Shown here in pieces: positions 1 to 5,480 of a DNA stretch of 8,497 nucleotides. The DNA is taken from NCBI GenBank assembly GCA_003232965.1, contig QIKG01000073.1, positions 1 to 8,497 of the forward strand, in the 5' to 3' direction. How positions within the stretch are numbered: position 1 is the first letter of the stretch; each line of letters starts with the position of its first letter. This DNA is from Oceanospirillales bacterium. GTDB taxonomy: Bacteria; Pseudomonadota; Gammaproteobacteria; Xanthomonadales; SZUA-36. The position numbers and the translations under genes are program-made. A model generated the notes under the pieces. The model had not been told where the DNA came from. It saw only the letters and a program-made list of their open reading frames with translations, and made no database searches.

Positions 1-675
1 CTGGATTATGTTCAGGTAATTGAAGACCAGTTCACCCCTCAGGCATTTATCACCACTGACCTGGACGACAACCAGATCACCGCTTTTCATCCCGGCGCCA
101 TGATGTTCAGCACCCGCAACCGAATACTCGAAGCGGGTGATAACATTTCTATTGGCCTTGTAGGCCCCGATAGCCGTGAGGGAATGATTCAACATAGCCT
201 GCAGCTTGCCGAGCTCGGTATTCCACATATTTTTGACCTCGGACAGGCAATGCCGCTATTCCAAGGGGATGATTTAAAAGCATTTATTGACCGCGCCCAA
301 TGGGTAATCGTCAACGACTACGAAGCAGAAGTTATGCAGGAAAGAACCGGCTTAAGTGCTAAGCAAATCGCCACACAACTGGATGCCTACATTGTTACCC
401 ATGGAGCGAAAGGTTCCACTATCTACACCCGCGAAGGCAGCGCCGACATAAGCACACCAAAAGTCAATAAGGTGATCGACCCAACCGGTTGCGGTGATGC
501 CTATCGGGCCGGCCTAATCCACGGCCTGCTCAACAACATGGATCTACCGACCTCCTGCCGTATGGGTTCATTGCTAGGCTCGATAAAAATACGCCATCAG
601 GGGCCGCAAAATCACACATTCACCATGCCTGAATTTGAAGAAATGTTCTTCGAAGCATTTGCGTACCGATTTTGA
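1..675 (+). CDS. PfkB-family carbohydrate/nucleoside kinase (3' part, truncated by window edge)
   Basis: The reading frame is open from base 1, so the true start lies upstream and only the last 224 residues are visible. The nucleotide-binding PfkB signature 2 is clear at bases 478-498 (DPTGCGD, followed by AYRAG). Its last Asp is the family's catalytic base. Upstream motifs are also typical of ribokinase-fold enzymes: an NDYEAE segment (about 310-327), then IVTHGAKGS, the usual 'vTlGxxG' strand-turn before ATP binding. The family phosphorylates sugars or nucleosides with ATP in the cytoplasm. The spacing and sequence look adenosine-kinase-like, but the N-terminal substrate-binding part is missing, so the substrate is not assigned. 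It reads toward the tRNA-Met gene, with no T-tailed terminator between them. Family assignment is firm; specificity is inference. Confidence 0.9.
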   Translation: MDYVQVIEDQFTPQAFITTDLDDNQITAFHPGAMMFSTRNRILEAGDNISIGLVGPDSREGMIQHSLQLAELGIPHIFDLGQAMPLFQGDDLKAFIDRAQWVIVNDYEAEVMQERTGLSAKQIATQLDAYIVTHGAKGSTIYTREGSADISTPKVNKVIDPTGCGDAYRAGLIHGLLNNMDLPTSCRMGSLLGSIKIRHQGPQNHTFTMPEFEEMFFEAFAYRF

Positions 676-705
676 TTAAATAATCACAATAAAAGGGCAT
701 CAGAC

Positions 706-734
706 TTGACATTTAGCGGCTAAATGTAGACAAT
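706..734 (+). promoter_or_regulatory. Sigma-70 promoter of the tRNA-Met gene
   Basis: A perfect -35 box TTGACA (706-711) is followed after exactly 17 bp by GACAAT (729-734), a 4/6 match to the -10 consensus. The next bases are GC-rich (CTCGCGCCC), like the discriminators of stringently controlled stable-RNA promoters. It lies about 60 bp upstream of the mature tRNA 5' end. Confidence 0.7.
709..727. repeat. Perfect 19-bp palindrome in the tRNA promoter spacer
   Basis: ACATTTAGC (709-717) and GCTAAATGT (719-727) are exact reverse complements around a single G. The palindrome begins inside the -35 box and fills the spacer up to two bases before the -10. It could be an operator for a dimeric regulator. 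As RNA it would be a 9-bp stem with an impossibly short loop and no U-tract, so a terminator for the upstream kinase gene is less likely. Confidence 0.6.
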
Positions 735-739
735 CTCGC

Positions 740-786
740 GCCCTGATTCTTTTTCGGGGCAATTTAGAGAAACCACCAAGGTTTCT
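740..786 (+). other. Two hairpins in the tRNA 5' leader
   Basis: Between the promoter and the tRNA the transcript can form two stems. The first is GCCCTGA (740-746) with TCGGGGC (754-760), 7 bp including one G-U pair. The second is AGAAACC (768-774) with GGTTTCT (780-786), 7 bp perfect with a 5-nt loop, ending 7 nt before the tRNA. They may guide 5' leader processing; no function is shown by sequence alone. Confidence 0.5.
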
Positions 787-793
787 GAAATAA

Positions 794-870
794 GGCTATG
801 TAGCTCAGCTGGTTAGAGCGCGGCATTCATAATGCTGAGGTCGGTGGTTCAAGTCCACCCATAGCCACCA
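794..870 (+). tRNA. tRNA-Met (CAT), elongator type; integration target
   Basis: This is a 77-nt cloverleaf with encoded CCA. The acceptor stem pairs GGCTATG (794-800) with CATAGCC. The anticodon stem pairs CGGCA (821-825) with TGCTG (833-837), and the anticodon CAT is at 828-830 in the loop TTCATAA. The T arm has GGTTCAAGTCC. The acceptor stem is fully paired at its first position and resembles E. coli elongator metT/metU. Initiator tRNAs instead have an unpaired 1-72 position, so this is the elongator. Its 3' end serves as the attachment site of the adjacent element. The gene stays intact because the element duplicates the 15 terminal bases. Confidence 0.95.
856..870. repeat. attL core (15-bp direct repeat)
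   Basis: CACCCATAGCCACCA, the tRNA 3' acceptor end with CCA, is identical to 6319-6333. Similarity continues weakly to the right: AATTC here against TTC at attR. It is adjacent to a tRNA-targeting integrase, so this is the left attachment core. Confidence 0.85.
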
Positions 871-876
871 ATTCCT

Positions 877-896
877 AGTCCATTACGGGCTTTTTT
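877..896 (+). terminator. Element-supplied terminator for tRNA-Met
   Basis: AGTCC (877-881) pairs with GGGCT (887-891), including one G-U pair, around the loop ATTAC. A run of six T follows (891-896). It lies 7 bp past the tRNA CCA but inside the element, so it replaces the native terminator now displaced to 6349-6371. Confidence 0.65.
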
Positions 897-987
897 ATTG
901 CCTCTGACATCATCCTCGACCCTTGCCCTATATACCTTTATACATCACGCCACACCATATAGCACTTATTTGCATCTGATTGGTCTA

Positions 988-1057
988 TACTACAGATGTA
1001 CCCCGTTTTTGTGGTAGCGGCCAGACCAGTTACCCTACCCAAAAATTTAGTTACCCC
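988..1057. repeat. Repeated GTTACCC motifs in the attL-int region
   Basis: AGTTACCC occurs at 1028-1035 and again at 1049-1056, exactly 21 bp apart (two helical turns). TACTACA at 988-994 recurs at 6258-6264 near attR, inside an inverted repeat whose arms read GTTACTACA. Such motifs at both ends fit arm-type integrase or excisionase binding sites. A possible -10 box TATACT is at 986-991 but lacks a convincing -35. The rest of 897-1075 shows nothing coding. Confidence 0.45.
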
Positions 1058-1075
1058 GAATTTAAGGGAATCATT

Positions 1076-2323
1076 ATGCTGACAGATAAAAAAGCACAAA
1101 ATGCCACCACGGGAGCAAAGCCCCGCAAATACTACGACAAGCAAGGATTGTACCTGGAGGTGCGCCCCCGTAAGAACAGGAAACCCTCAGCTAAGTATTG
1201 GCGGTACAGATATTCTTATGACGGCAAGTCTAAATTGTTATCAATGGGAACCTACCCCAAAGTAAGCCTGACAGAAGCCCGATACCGCCGGGACGAAGCC
1301 AGAAAACTATTAAAGAATGGTGTAAACCCCAGTCAAGCACGGAAAGCAGAAAAGAAAGCCACACGCATTCTAAAAGAAAATACATTTGAAGCATTAGCAC
1401 GTGAGTGGTTCGAGATAAAATCAAGCGGCTGGGAGAAAAGCCATTCAGATAAAATTATTAGACGACTGGAAATGTATATTTTCCCCTATCTGGGTGACAG
1501 GGTAATACCCGAAATCATCCCACCGGAAATACTGGAAATTATCCGCAAGATTGAACAGCAAGGCAAAATAGAAACCGCTCACCGTGCATTACAAAGCTGT
1601 AGCCGGATATTCCGCTACGGGGTAGCCACCTGGAGGGTAGAGAGCGACCCTACCCGTGACCTGAAAGGCGCACTGGCTCCCATGAGCAAAAAGAAAAAAC
1701 ATTTTGCTGCGGTTACTGAGCCGAACAAAGTCGCTGGGCTGTTACGGCAACTAGACGGCTACCAAGGCACGGCAACAGTTCAACATGCCCTACAGCTTGC
1801 CCCACTGGTGTTTGTGCGCCCTGGGGAACTACGGCAAGCGCAGTGGGCAGATATAGACCTGCCAGCGAAAGAATGGCGGTTTACAGTGAGCAAGACTGAC
1901 ACACAGCATATAGTCCCGTTATCCACTCAAGCTGTGGCCATACTGGAAAGCTTGCAACCACTGACAGGCAAAGGGAAATACATTTTTCCCAGTGCCAGGC
2001 ACCCGAAAGGGGACAGGCCCATGAGCGACAATGCCATATTAGCGGCCATGCGTAACTTGGGCATACCTAAAGAGGTTATGAGCAGCCACGGATTCCGGGC
2101 AATGGCCAGGACTCTACTTGATGAAGTTTTAGGCTACAGGGTGGACTATATCGAACATCAGCTAGCCCATGCCGTAAAAGACCCCAATGGTCGGGCCTAT
2201 AACCGCACAACCCACCTGGCAGAGCGCCGGAAAATGATGCAGGGCTGGGCTGATTACCTGGATAGACTAAAAACTGGCGCAGAAGTAATGCAGATTCGTA
2301 AAAGCATCCCCCAGGAAAGCTAA
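1076..2323 (+). CDS. int: Tyrosine recombinase, P4/CP4-57-type integrase
   Basis: The enzyme catalyses site-specific integration and excision between attP and the tRNA-Met 3' end through a covalent 3'-phosphotyrosine intermediate. I chose the ATG at 1076 (415 aa). AAGGGA lies 6 bp before it, and MLTD is the usual beginning of this family, whereas an ATG at 980 would add 32 unlike residues. The N-terminal DUF4102-type arm-binding domain spans roughly residues 1-90 (GLYLEVRP, LLSMGTYPKVSLTEAR). A SAM-like core-binding domain covers about 100-200. The catalytic domain has the complete set R248 (VRPGELR), K273, H338-x-x-R341 (HGFR), H365 (QLAH) and nucleophile Y375 (RAYNR). Length is normal, so the gene should be active. 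It is followed by a hairpin at 2343-2379. Confidence 0.95.
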   Translation: MLTDKKAQNATTGAKPRKYYDKQGLYLEVRPRKNRKPSAKYWRYRYSYDGKSKLLSMGTYPKVSLTEARYRRDEARKLLKNGVNPSQARKAEKKATRILKENTFEALAREWFEIKSSGWEKSHSDKIIRRLEMYIFPYLGDRVIPEIIPPEILEIIRKIEQQGKIETAHRALQSCSRIFRYGVATWRVESDPTRDLKGALAPMSKKKKHFAAVTEPNKVAGLLRQLDGYQGTATVQHALQLAPLVFVRPGELRQAQWADIDLPAKEWRFTVSKTDTQHIVPLSTQAVAILESLQPLTGKGKYIFPSARHPKGDRPMSDNAILAAMRNLGIPKEVMSSHGFRAMARTLLDEVLGYRVDYIEHQLAHAVKDPNGRAYNRTTHLAERRKMMQGWADYLDRLKTGAEVMQIRKSIPQES

Positions 2324-2342
2324 ATTATATGTGACAGCAACC

Positions 2343-2379
2343 TAAAGGAGGGGACCACCAGCAAGCTCCCTCTCCTTTA
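2343..2379 (+). terminator. Strong hairpin after int, without T-tract
   Basis: TAAAGGAG-GGGA (2343-2354) pairs with TCCC-TC-TCCTTTA (2367-2379) through an 11-12 bp stem with a small bulge. No T run follows, so it may be an imperfect terminator, an mRNA 3'-end stabiliser or a processing site. The left arm contains an AGGAGG sequence that has no start codon nearby. Confidence 0.4.
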
Positions 2380-2429
2380 ACGGTATAACCATCGTATTAA
2401 ATGGCTCGGCTATAAAGTGAAGGTGAGAA

Positions 2430-3485
2430 ATGGCAAATGAACAGTCAGAAGTAGACTTGCAGCAGTATAGCGATTCGCTGATTCCAAACTATGCAAATTA
2501 TCAAACACCAGATCTAGCTGACTGGTTTAATCTGAGAAAATACGCGGCCATAAAAGATTTCGAATTCACAAACTGGTTGTGGCATTTGAACATCAGACAC
2601 AATATGTTCTTTTTATTAGATACGATGAAATCTAAGCTAAAAGATTTTGAGGATGAATCAGTTGATCATGAAAAGAAAAAACTTGGAAATGAATGCATAC
2701 GGCATAAATGCTTAATTCATGCAGTCTTTGAGCATGTCCGTGAACACCCGCTAACAAAATTAAACGAAAATATTCCTAAGCTCTTGATTCAGCATTTATA
2801 CCCTCAAACAGAGCATAAAGTAGCCAAAATAACTGGCAGTAGAGCTCCTGACTTTGAGCCATCAGGATTCAGGTGGATTCCAACACCCAGAGAGAGACTC
2901 GACAAAGGCATCAAAGAGCTCACATACATAGATTGGCTGTTCTTGGGAGTTCAACTACCTACACAGGCAAAAGAACCATTAATAAATGCCGAGCATGGTT
3001 TAATCCTCGAAGATTCAATTTATGAGTTTAGCAACGAAAACGAATATTGGAGTGACTCAACTCTAAGATTGGTTGTAAACCTGAACACCCCTGATAAGTT
3101 GCTGATTAAGGAATTCAAAAACCACCTGAAAAGGTGCCGTAAACAATCACAGAGCATCTGGACTGAATTTGATAAAACACTAGCACCTGGAGCACAGAGA
3201 TTACACAATCCAGATTTAAAAGCCTGGCGTAGGCAGGAATTACTGCCTTGTATTGACATTGTGCTTTGGGAGCTGGAAAAGCAGCTTGCTGATGTTAATT
3301 TTAAATTGAAAAACGAAGATTATCTCAATCACCTTTACTCTAAAGATAGCGAGGGCCGCAAAGGAGATAAAGGCCTATACGATATAAAAAAAGACATCAA
3401 GCTCGTCACTTCGCTACCTTATCTTGACTACTTATCACGAGTGATAGTGGATGGTCACATCAAGAGCGCTGCCAAAAGTCAATAA
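2430..3485 (+). CDS. DUF6387-like protein, function unknown
   Basis: The 351-aa soluble protein has no signal peptide or membrane segment. The start ATG follows GAAGGTGAG (2419-2427) at good spacing. The N-terminal DLADWFNLRKYAAI (residues 29-41), the middle segment LRLVVNLNTPDKLLIKEF (212-229) and the late WRRQELLPCIDIVLWELE (266-283) match the pattern I remember for DUF6387. In that family a WF-L-Y start is followed by 'vdL..pDe.L..dF' and 'vLpyiDl.lW'. The family is frequently found next to P4-like integrases, but its role is not known to me. There are no nuclease or NTPase motifs. The coding region is AT-richer than the integrase, and the position between int and alpA is a common cargo slot, so a defence or maintenance role is possible but unsupported. 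Family assignment is from memory. Confidence 0.6.
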   Translation: MANEQSEVDLQQYSDSLIPNYANYQTPDLADWFNLRKYAAIKDFEFTNWLWHLNIRHNMFFLLDTMKSKLKDFEDESVDHEKKKLGNECIRHKCLIHAVFEHVREHPLTKLNENIPKLLIQHLYPQTEHKVAKITGSRAPDFEPSGFRWIPTPRERLDKGIKELTYIDWLFLGVQLPTQAKEPLINAEHGLILEDSIYEFSNENEYWSDSTLRLVVNLNTPDKLLIKEFKNHLKRCRKQSQSIWTEFDKTLAPGAQRLHNPDLKAWRRQELLPCIDIVLWELEKQLADVNFKLKNEDYLNHLYSKDSEGRKGDKGLYDIKKDIKLVTSLPYLDYLSRVIVDGHIKSAAKSQ

Positions 3486-3502
3486 ACATGGCTTTTTCAG
3501 TG

Positions 3503-3531
3503 TTACATCAAAACGACACGTTTTTGTGTAA
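3503..3531. promoter_or_regulatory. 29-bp interrupted palindrome upstream of alpA (candidate operator)
   Basis: Outer arms TTACA (3503-3507) and TGTAA (3527-3531) and inner arms AAAACG (3510-3515) and CGTTTT (3519-3524) are symmetric about ACA (3516-3518); only the two 2-bp links break the symmetry. It is centred about 76 bp before the alpA start, in the only sizeable gap upstream of the alpA operon. This suits a dimeric repressor or activator site. It could also act as a weak terminator of the preceding gene (six-pair stem followed by TTTTT). Confidence 0.5.
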
Positions 3532-3592
3532 TGAAGGTTTCAGAAGCACCTGATAAATTGGTTTTGTACTTCTATAGACAGGAACAAGACTA

Positions 3593-3799
3593 ATGAGCAT
3601 CAACGAACAATCACTATTACGCCTCCCCCACATAATTGGGGACTCAAAAAAAGGAATACCCGCAATCATCCCAATTAGCCGCTCGGCCTGGTTATCTGGG
3701 GTGAGGGAGGGTCGTTATCCAAAACCTGTAAAGCTGGGACCGAAGACTACAGCATGGAGAGCCGCTGAAATTCTCGAACTAGCAGCTAAAGGGGTGTAA
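3593..3799 (+). CDS. AlpA-family transcriptional regulator / excisionase
   Basis: The 68-aa protein has a MerR-like helix-turn-helix of the AlpA (phage_AlpA) type. LLRLPHII is at the N-terminus, ISRSAWLSGVREGRYPKPVKLGP at about 28-50 and TTAWRAAEILE at 52-62. The 'SRsTwyr.i.eGrfPkPvkLg.r...W...EI..W' pattern is diagnostic of the family. AlpA of CP4-57 activates the integrase gene and promotes excision; P4 Vis also represses. An insertion (DSKKGIPAII) lengthens the region before the helix-turn-helix compared with typical members. CAGGAA (3579-3584) lies 8 bp before ATG. It begins the four-gene operon running to 4655. Confidence 0.9.
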   Translation: MSINEQSLLRLPHIIGDSKKGIPAIIPISRSAWLSGVREGRYPKPVKLGPKTTAWRAAEILELAAKGV

Positions 3800-3802
3800 A
3801 AC

Positions 3803-4003
3803 GTGAATAATAAAAAGCCCCCAATGACGGGGGCCGGTGTATCTTGTATCAGCAACACAGATACTAACCAGCCTATCAGTAAACGTCAAATAAACCTCCA
3901 TACTTTCAGACAAATAGCCATATGGAATCAGTGTAGACAGTGCGTGTCTGCCCACAGATTTCATTCAGTAATCAGGAATCAAGCTAAGGGGGATGAGATA
4001 TGA
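3803..4003 (+). CDS. Small Icd/Ash-like ORF of P4-type elements
   Basis: This 66-aa frame starts with GTG at 3803, 8 bp after AAAGGGG (3788-3794, inside the end of alpA). Its TGA overlaps the next gene's start (ATGA at 4000-4003), an arrangement suggesting translational coupling. The product contains GAGVSCISNTDTNQP and FRQIAIWNQCRQCVSA, segments I associate with the small 'Ash / host cell division inhibitor Icd-like' ORFs placed after alpA in P4-like elements. In phage P1, Icd interferes with cell division and is controlled by C4 antisense RNA. Part of the apparent conservation may reflect RNA structure (hairpin 3817-3834) rather than protein. There are no membrane or enzymatic motifs, and whether the peptide is made is uncertain. 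Confidence 0.45.
   Translation: MNNKKPPMTGAGVSCISNTDTNQPISKRQINLHTFRQIAIWNQCRQCVSAHRFHSVIRNQAKGDEI
3817..3949 (+). ncRNA. Candidate C4-like regulatory RNA structures
   Basis: Three hairpins occur in a row. GCCCCC (3817-3822) pairs with GGGGGC (3829-3834), six perfect GC pairs with loop AATGAC. GGT+GTATCT (3836-3844) pairs with AGATAC+ACC (3859-3864 and 3867-3869). AGACA (3935-3939) pairs with TGTCT (3945-3949). The position between alpA and the following genes, overlapping an Icd-like ORF, matches C4-type antisense RNAs of P1/P4-related elements. The CCCCC arm could alternatively pair with either flanking ribosome-binding site (GGGG at 3791-3794, GGGGG at 3988-3992). Viewed on the - strand, the first hairpin is followed by TTTTTATTATT and would work as a terminator. 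The assignment as C4 is by analogy. Confidence 0.35.
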
Positions 4004-4236
4004 GAACTTTTATTCTCACTGGCCTGCGTAACCGCGACCCAATCCTCGGTGGCTTCTATCAGCTAATTCATCAGGCACAGATAGAAATAGCTGATAACCC
4101 AAATCTAATTCTTCAAGTGTACAAGGCATGGGCTGGAGAAAATGACTGCGTATTAGTCGCTGAATTAACCAGGGACGGGGTGCGCTTTATTGAGAATGGC
4201 AGACAGCAAACCATTAGCAGCCTGTTAAAGGATTAA
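4000..4236 (+). CDS. Hypothetical 78-aa protein
   Basis: I do not recognise this family. The ATG at 4000 is preceded 7 bp earlier by AAGGGGG (3986-3992), an excellent ribosome-binding site, and overlaps the stop of the preceding ORF. The following gene starts 2 bp after its TAA. The sequence begins with MRTFILTGLRNRDPILGGFYQL, then an amphipathic helix, LILQVYKAWAGENDCVLVAEL, and a charged C-terminus GVRFIENGRQQ. It looks like a small soluble alpha/beta protein with no Cys clusters or transmembrane segment. Its place in the alpA operon suggests a role in element regulation or replication. Confidence 0.75.
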   Translation: MRTFILTGLRNRDPILGGFYQLIHQAQIEIADNPNLILQVYKAWAGENDCVLVAELTRDGVRFIENGRQQTISSLLKD

Positions 4237-4238
4237 CA

Positions 4239-4655
4239 ATGGCCCCCAGGAATAAAGATACTTCACTAGGCAGGAATTTTGTCGGAAAAAGCCGCGCCAT
4301 GATGCAATCCCCAGCCTTTAGAGATTTACGCCCTGTTGCGCGAGCGTTGCTTGATGAACTGATATTTATATTTAATGGTAGCAACAATGGGGAAATACAT
4401 TTAGCTGTAAGAATTGCCGCAAAGAAAATAAATTGCCACCCGGACACGGCAGGGAATGCATTTAAGGAACTATCAAGACACGGATTTATTAAACACACCA
4501 GAGGAGATAATTGGCAGGCTAAAAAATCCCGTGAATGGAGAATTACCTGTAAAAAGCATAACGGACAGGAACCAACAAACGACTGGATTGAATGGGAACC
4601 TGGAAAGCCTGTTTTCAAAGTACCGCAGCGATACAATAAAAAACCCCGATCCTAA
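4239..4655 (+). CDS. Winged-helix DNA-binding protein, phage replication-protein-like
   Basis: The 138-aa protein begins 2 bp after the upstream stop; AAAGGA (4227-4232) lies 6 bp before its ATG. Residues about 30-95 read LRPVARALLDEL, FNGSNNGEIHLAVRIAAKK, HPDTAGNAFKELSRHGFIKHTRG. This is a winged helix of the type found in phage and satellite proteins with the pattern 'sRAll.el...ynG.NNG.l..s...la..g.s..T...al.eL...Gfi..tr.G'. The wing is followed by EWRITCKKHNG and a tryptophan-rich tail. Such proteins are initiators or helix-turn-helix regulators, mostly uncharacterised. No helicase or primase domain is attached. Four related repeats begin at its stop codon, so it is the obvious candidate to bind them, as replication initiator or autoregulator. 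That pairing is inference. Confidence 0.7.
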   Translation: MAPRNKDTSLGRNFVGKSRAMMQSPAFRDLRPVARALLDELIFIFNGSNNGEIHLAVRIAAKKINCHPDTAGNAFKELSRHGFIKHTRGDNWQAKKSREWRITCKKHNGQEPTNDWIEWEPGKPVFKVPQRYNKKPRS

Positions 4656-4783
4656 AATCAGGTACAGACTGTCCTAATCTAAGGGGCAGATGCTATAAGG
4701 CAATAGTCAAAAATAACCCAAATATGGCTTATCTGTCCTAATCTAAGGGGCAGATGAAAGCTCTATCTGACCTAATCCAAGGG
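4650..4783. repeat. Cluster of four related hairpin-forming repeats (possible iterons)
   Basis: Two identical 24-bp copies sit at 4669-4692 and 4733-4756; each contains CTGTCCTAATCTAAGGGGCA. A diverged copy starts at 4767 (CTGACCTAATCCAAGGG, 15 of 17 identical) and a weaker one at 4650-4665 (TCCTAAAATCAGGTAC). Each full copy is itself an inverted repeat: CTGTCC can pair with GGGCAG, extended to ATCTGTCC/GGGCAGAT in the second copy (8 bp with one G-U, loop 9). CCTAA starts are 22, 64 and 34 bp apart. They follow directly after the winged-helix gene and precede AT-rich DNA, a typical iteron-origin layout. REP-like dispersed elements are the alternative. Confidence 0.7.
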
Positions 4784-4976
4784 TACCTTATAGTTTACCA
4801 AGTGGTAGTGGTCATTTTATAGTTAACGGGCTGTAGATTTCACCACCATCAATTGGATAAATACGGTGATTACCTTTAAACCTATAGAAAAACAACAGAA
4901 GGCCATTTTTTCGCACGGGAGAAGAGCAAAGCATCAAAATATGACCTATTTAATTATCCCAAATGTTGTGCTTTTT
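4784..4976. other. AT-rich non-coding stretch after the repeats
   Basis: No gene is seen. There is a direct repeat TTATAGTT at 4788-4795 and 4817-4824. At 4852-4860 the - strand reads TTATCCAAT, a 7/9 match to the DnaA box. There are long A/T runs, including seven T at 4972-4978. With the flanking repeats this could be the unwinding part of an origin, but the individual matches are weak. Confidence 0.3.
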
Positions 4977-5004
4977 TTGTGAAATAGCTTCAACATACTA
5001 TAAA
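4977..5004 (+). promoter_or_regulatory. Sigma-70-like promoter for the structured RNA
   Basis: TTGTGA (4977-4982, 4/6 match) and TATAAA (4999-5004, 5/6 match) are separated by 16 bp. Transcription would begin near 5011, at the first base of the folded region described next. Confidence 0.5.
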
Positions 5005-5010
5005 AAAACC

Positions 5011-5440
5011 AGGTGCATGAGTGATTGTATGGCTGTGTAAGCGTCACTGCTGGGCTTCCCGGTTCAGATACAGCTTGCCACTCATCGAGCCTGCCGTATG
5101 TAGTCCATTACCCTGCTAGCTTGTAAGTAATGGGTAAGGGTGACTGTAGGAGGTTCCAGATACCCAATGGAGCCGGGGGCTATTCCAATATCTGAGCGTT
5201 AGGATCAGAACACCGACACCATAGATGGATTTTCACACAGCCACTTCAGAATTTTGAGGCGTTGAAAGATTTTCAATCCCCGCCTGACAGACATTTACCC
5301 AGTGAGGGAATACCTAGCGGTACTTTGCGAATCACAGCCCCCTCAAAACTCACAACGCAGCTAGTACCTTTTTATTCCCCGCCGGACGGACATTAGCCGG
5401 GGCCAGTATGAAGACTACGCTGCCTATGAGTGGTGTTAAA
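5011..5440 (+). ncRNA. Candidate large structured RNA upstream of the PemK-like toxin
   Basis: About 430 bases lack a convincing gene but are dense in nested complementarity. ATGAGTG (5017-5023) pairs with CACTCAT (5079-5085), enclosing TGTAT/ATACA (5026-5030/5068-5072) and CTGGG/CCCGG (5050-5054/5058-5062). TAGTC/GACTG (5101-5105/5142-5146) encloses CATTAC/GTAATG (5106-5111/5127-5132). CAGATA/TATCTG (5157-5162/5189-5194) has AGCC/GGCT inside. AGGCG/CGCCT (5257-5261/5281-5285) encloses TTGAAA/TTTCAA. GGTACT/AGTACC (5319-5324/5363-5368) encloses TGCG/CGCA. CCCCG/CGGGG pairs at 5377-5381/5398-5402. GGCTGTGT (5031-5038) is fully complementary to ACACAGCC (5235-5242), which would make a pseudoknot. 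The RNA ends about 40 bases before the toxin gene. I cannot match it to a known RNA family with confidence; RNA motifs associated with pemK genes have been reported, and this may be one. Confidence 0.55.
5270..5394 (+). repeat. Imperfect 26-bp direct repeat within the structured RNA
   Basis: Copies at 5270-5295 and 5369-5394 are 99 bp apart and agree at 22 of 26 positions; both share TCCCCGCC, GAC and GACATT. In each copy the CCCCG part forms the 5' or 3' side of a stem. The repeat may mark a duplicated RNA module or binding site. Confidence 0.65.
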
Positions 5441-5480
5441 CTTCATTTATTAAAAATAACGATACAAGGATTTATTATAA

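Noticed and set aside
980..1075. Extended N-terminus of the integrase from the ATG at 980.
   Set aside because: The added 32 residues do not resemble the family and overlap the repeated GTTACCC motifs; the ATG at 1076 has a proper ribosome-binding site and the typical MLTD start.
3779..3964. 61-codon - strand frame antisense to alpA and the Icd-like ORF.
   Set aside because: It has no ribosome-binding site and opposes a compact operon. The terminator-like - strand hairpin at 3817-3834 lies inside it, which fits RNA structure better than a gene.
4456..4677. 73-codon frame overlapping the winged-helix gene.
   Set aside because: Its product has no recognisable features, and the competing frame has a clear winged-helix domain, a good ribosome-binding site and operon spacing.
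4928..4978. Possible terminator AAAGCA...TGCTTT followed by seven T.
   Set aside because: The loop would be 35 bases with only six pairs; the T run is more likely part of the promoter-proximal AT-rich DNA.
5096..5418. Group I intron-like words (a TAGTCC stretch at 5101 and GACTAC at 5413; also GAGACTACAC at 6015).
   Set aside because: The order of the S-like and R-like elements is reversed relative to group I introns, no P/Q partners are found, and no interrupted gene flanks the region.
5011..5440. CRISPR array or retron interpretation of the repeat-rich non-coding region.
   Set aside because: There are only two imperfect repeat copies, no regular spacers, no cas genes and no reverse transcriptase in the window.
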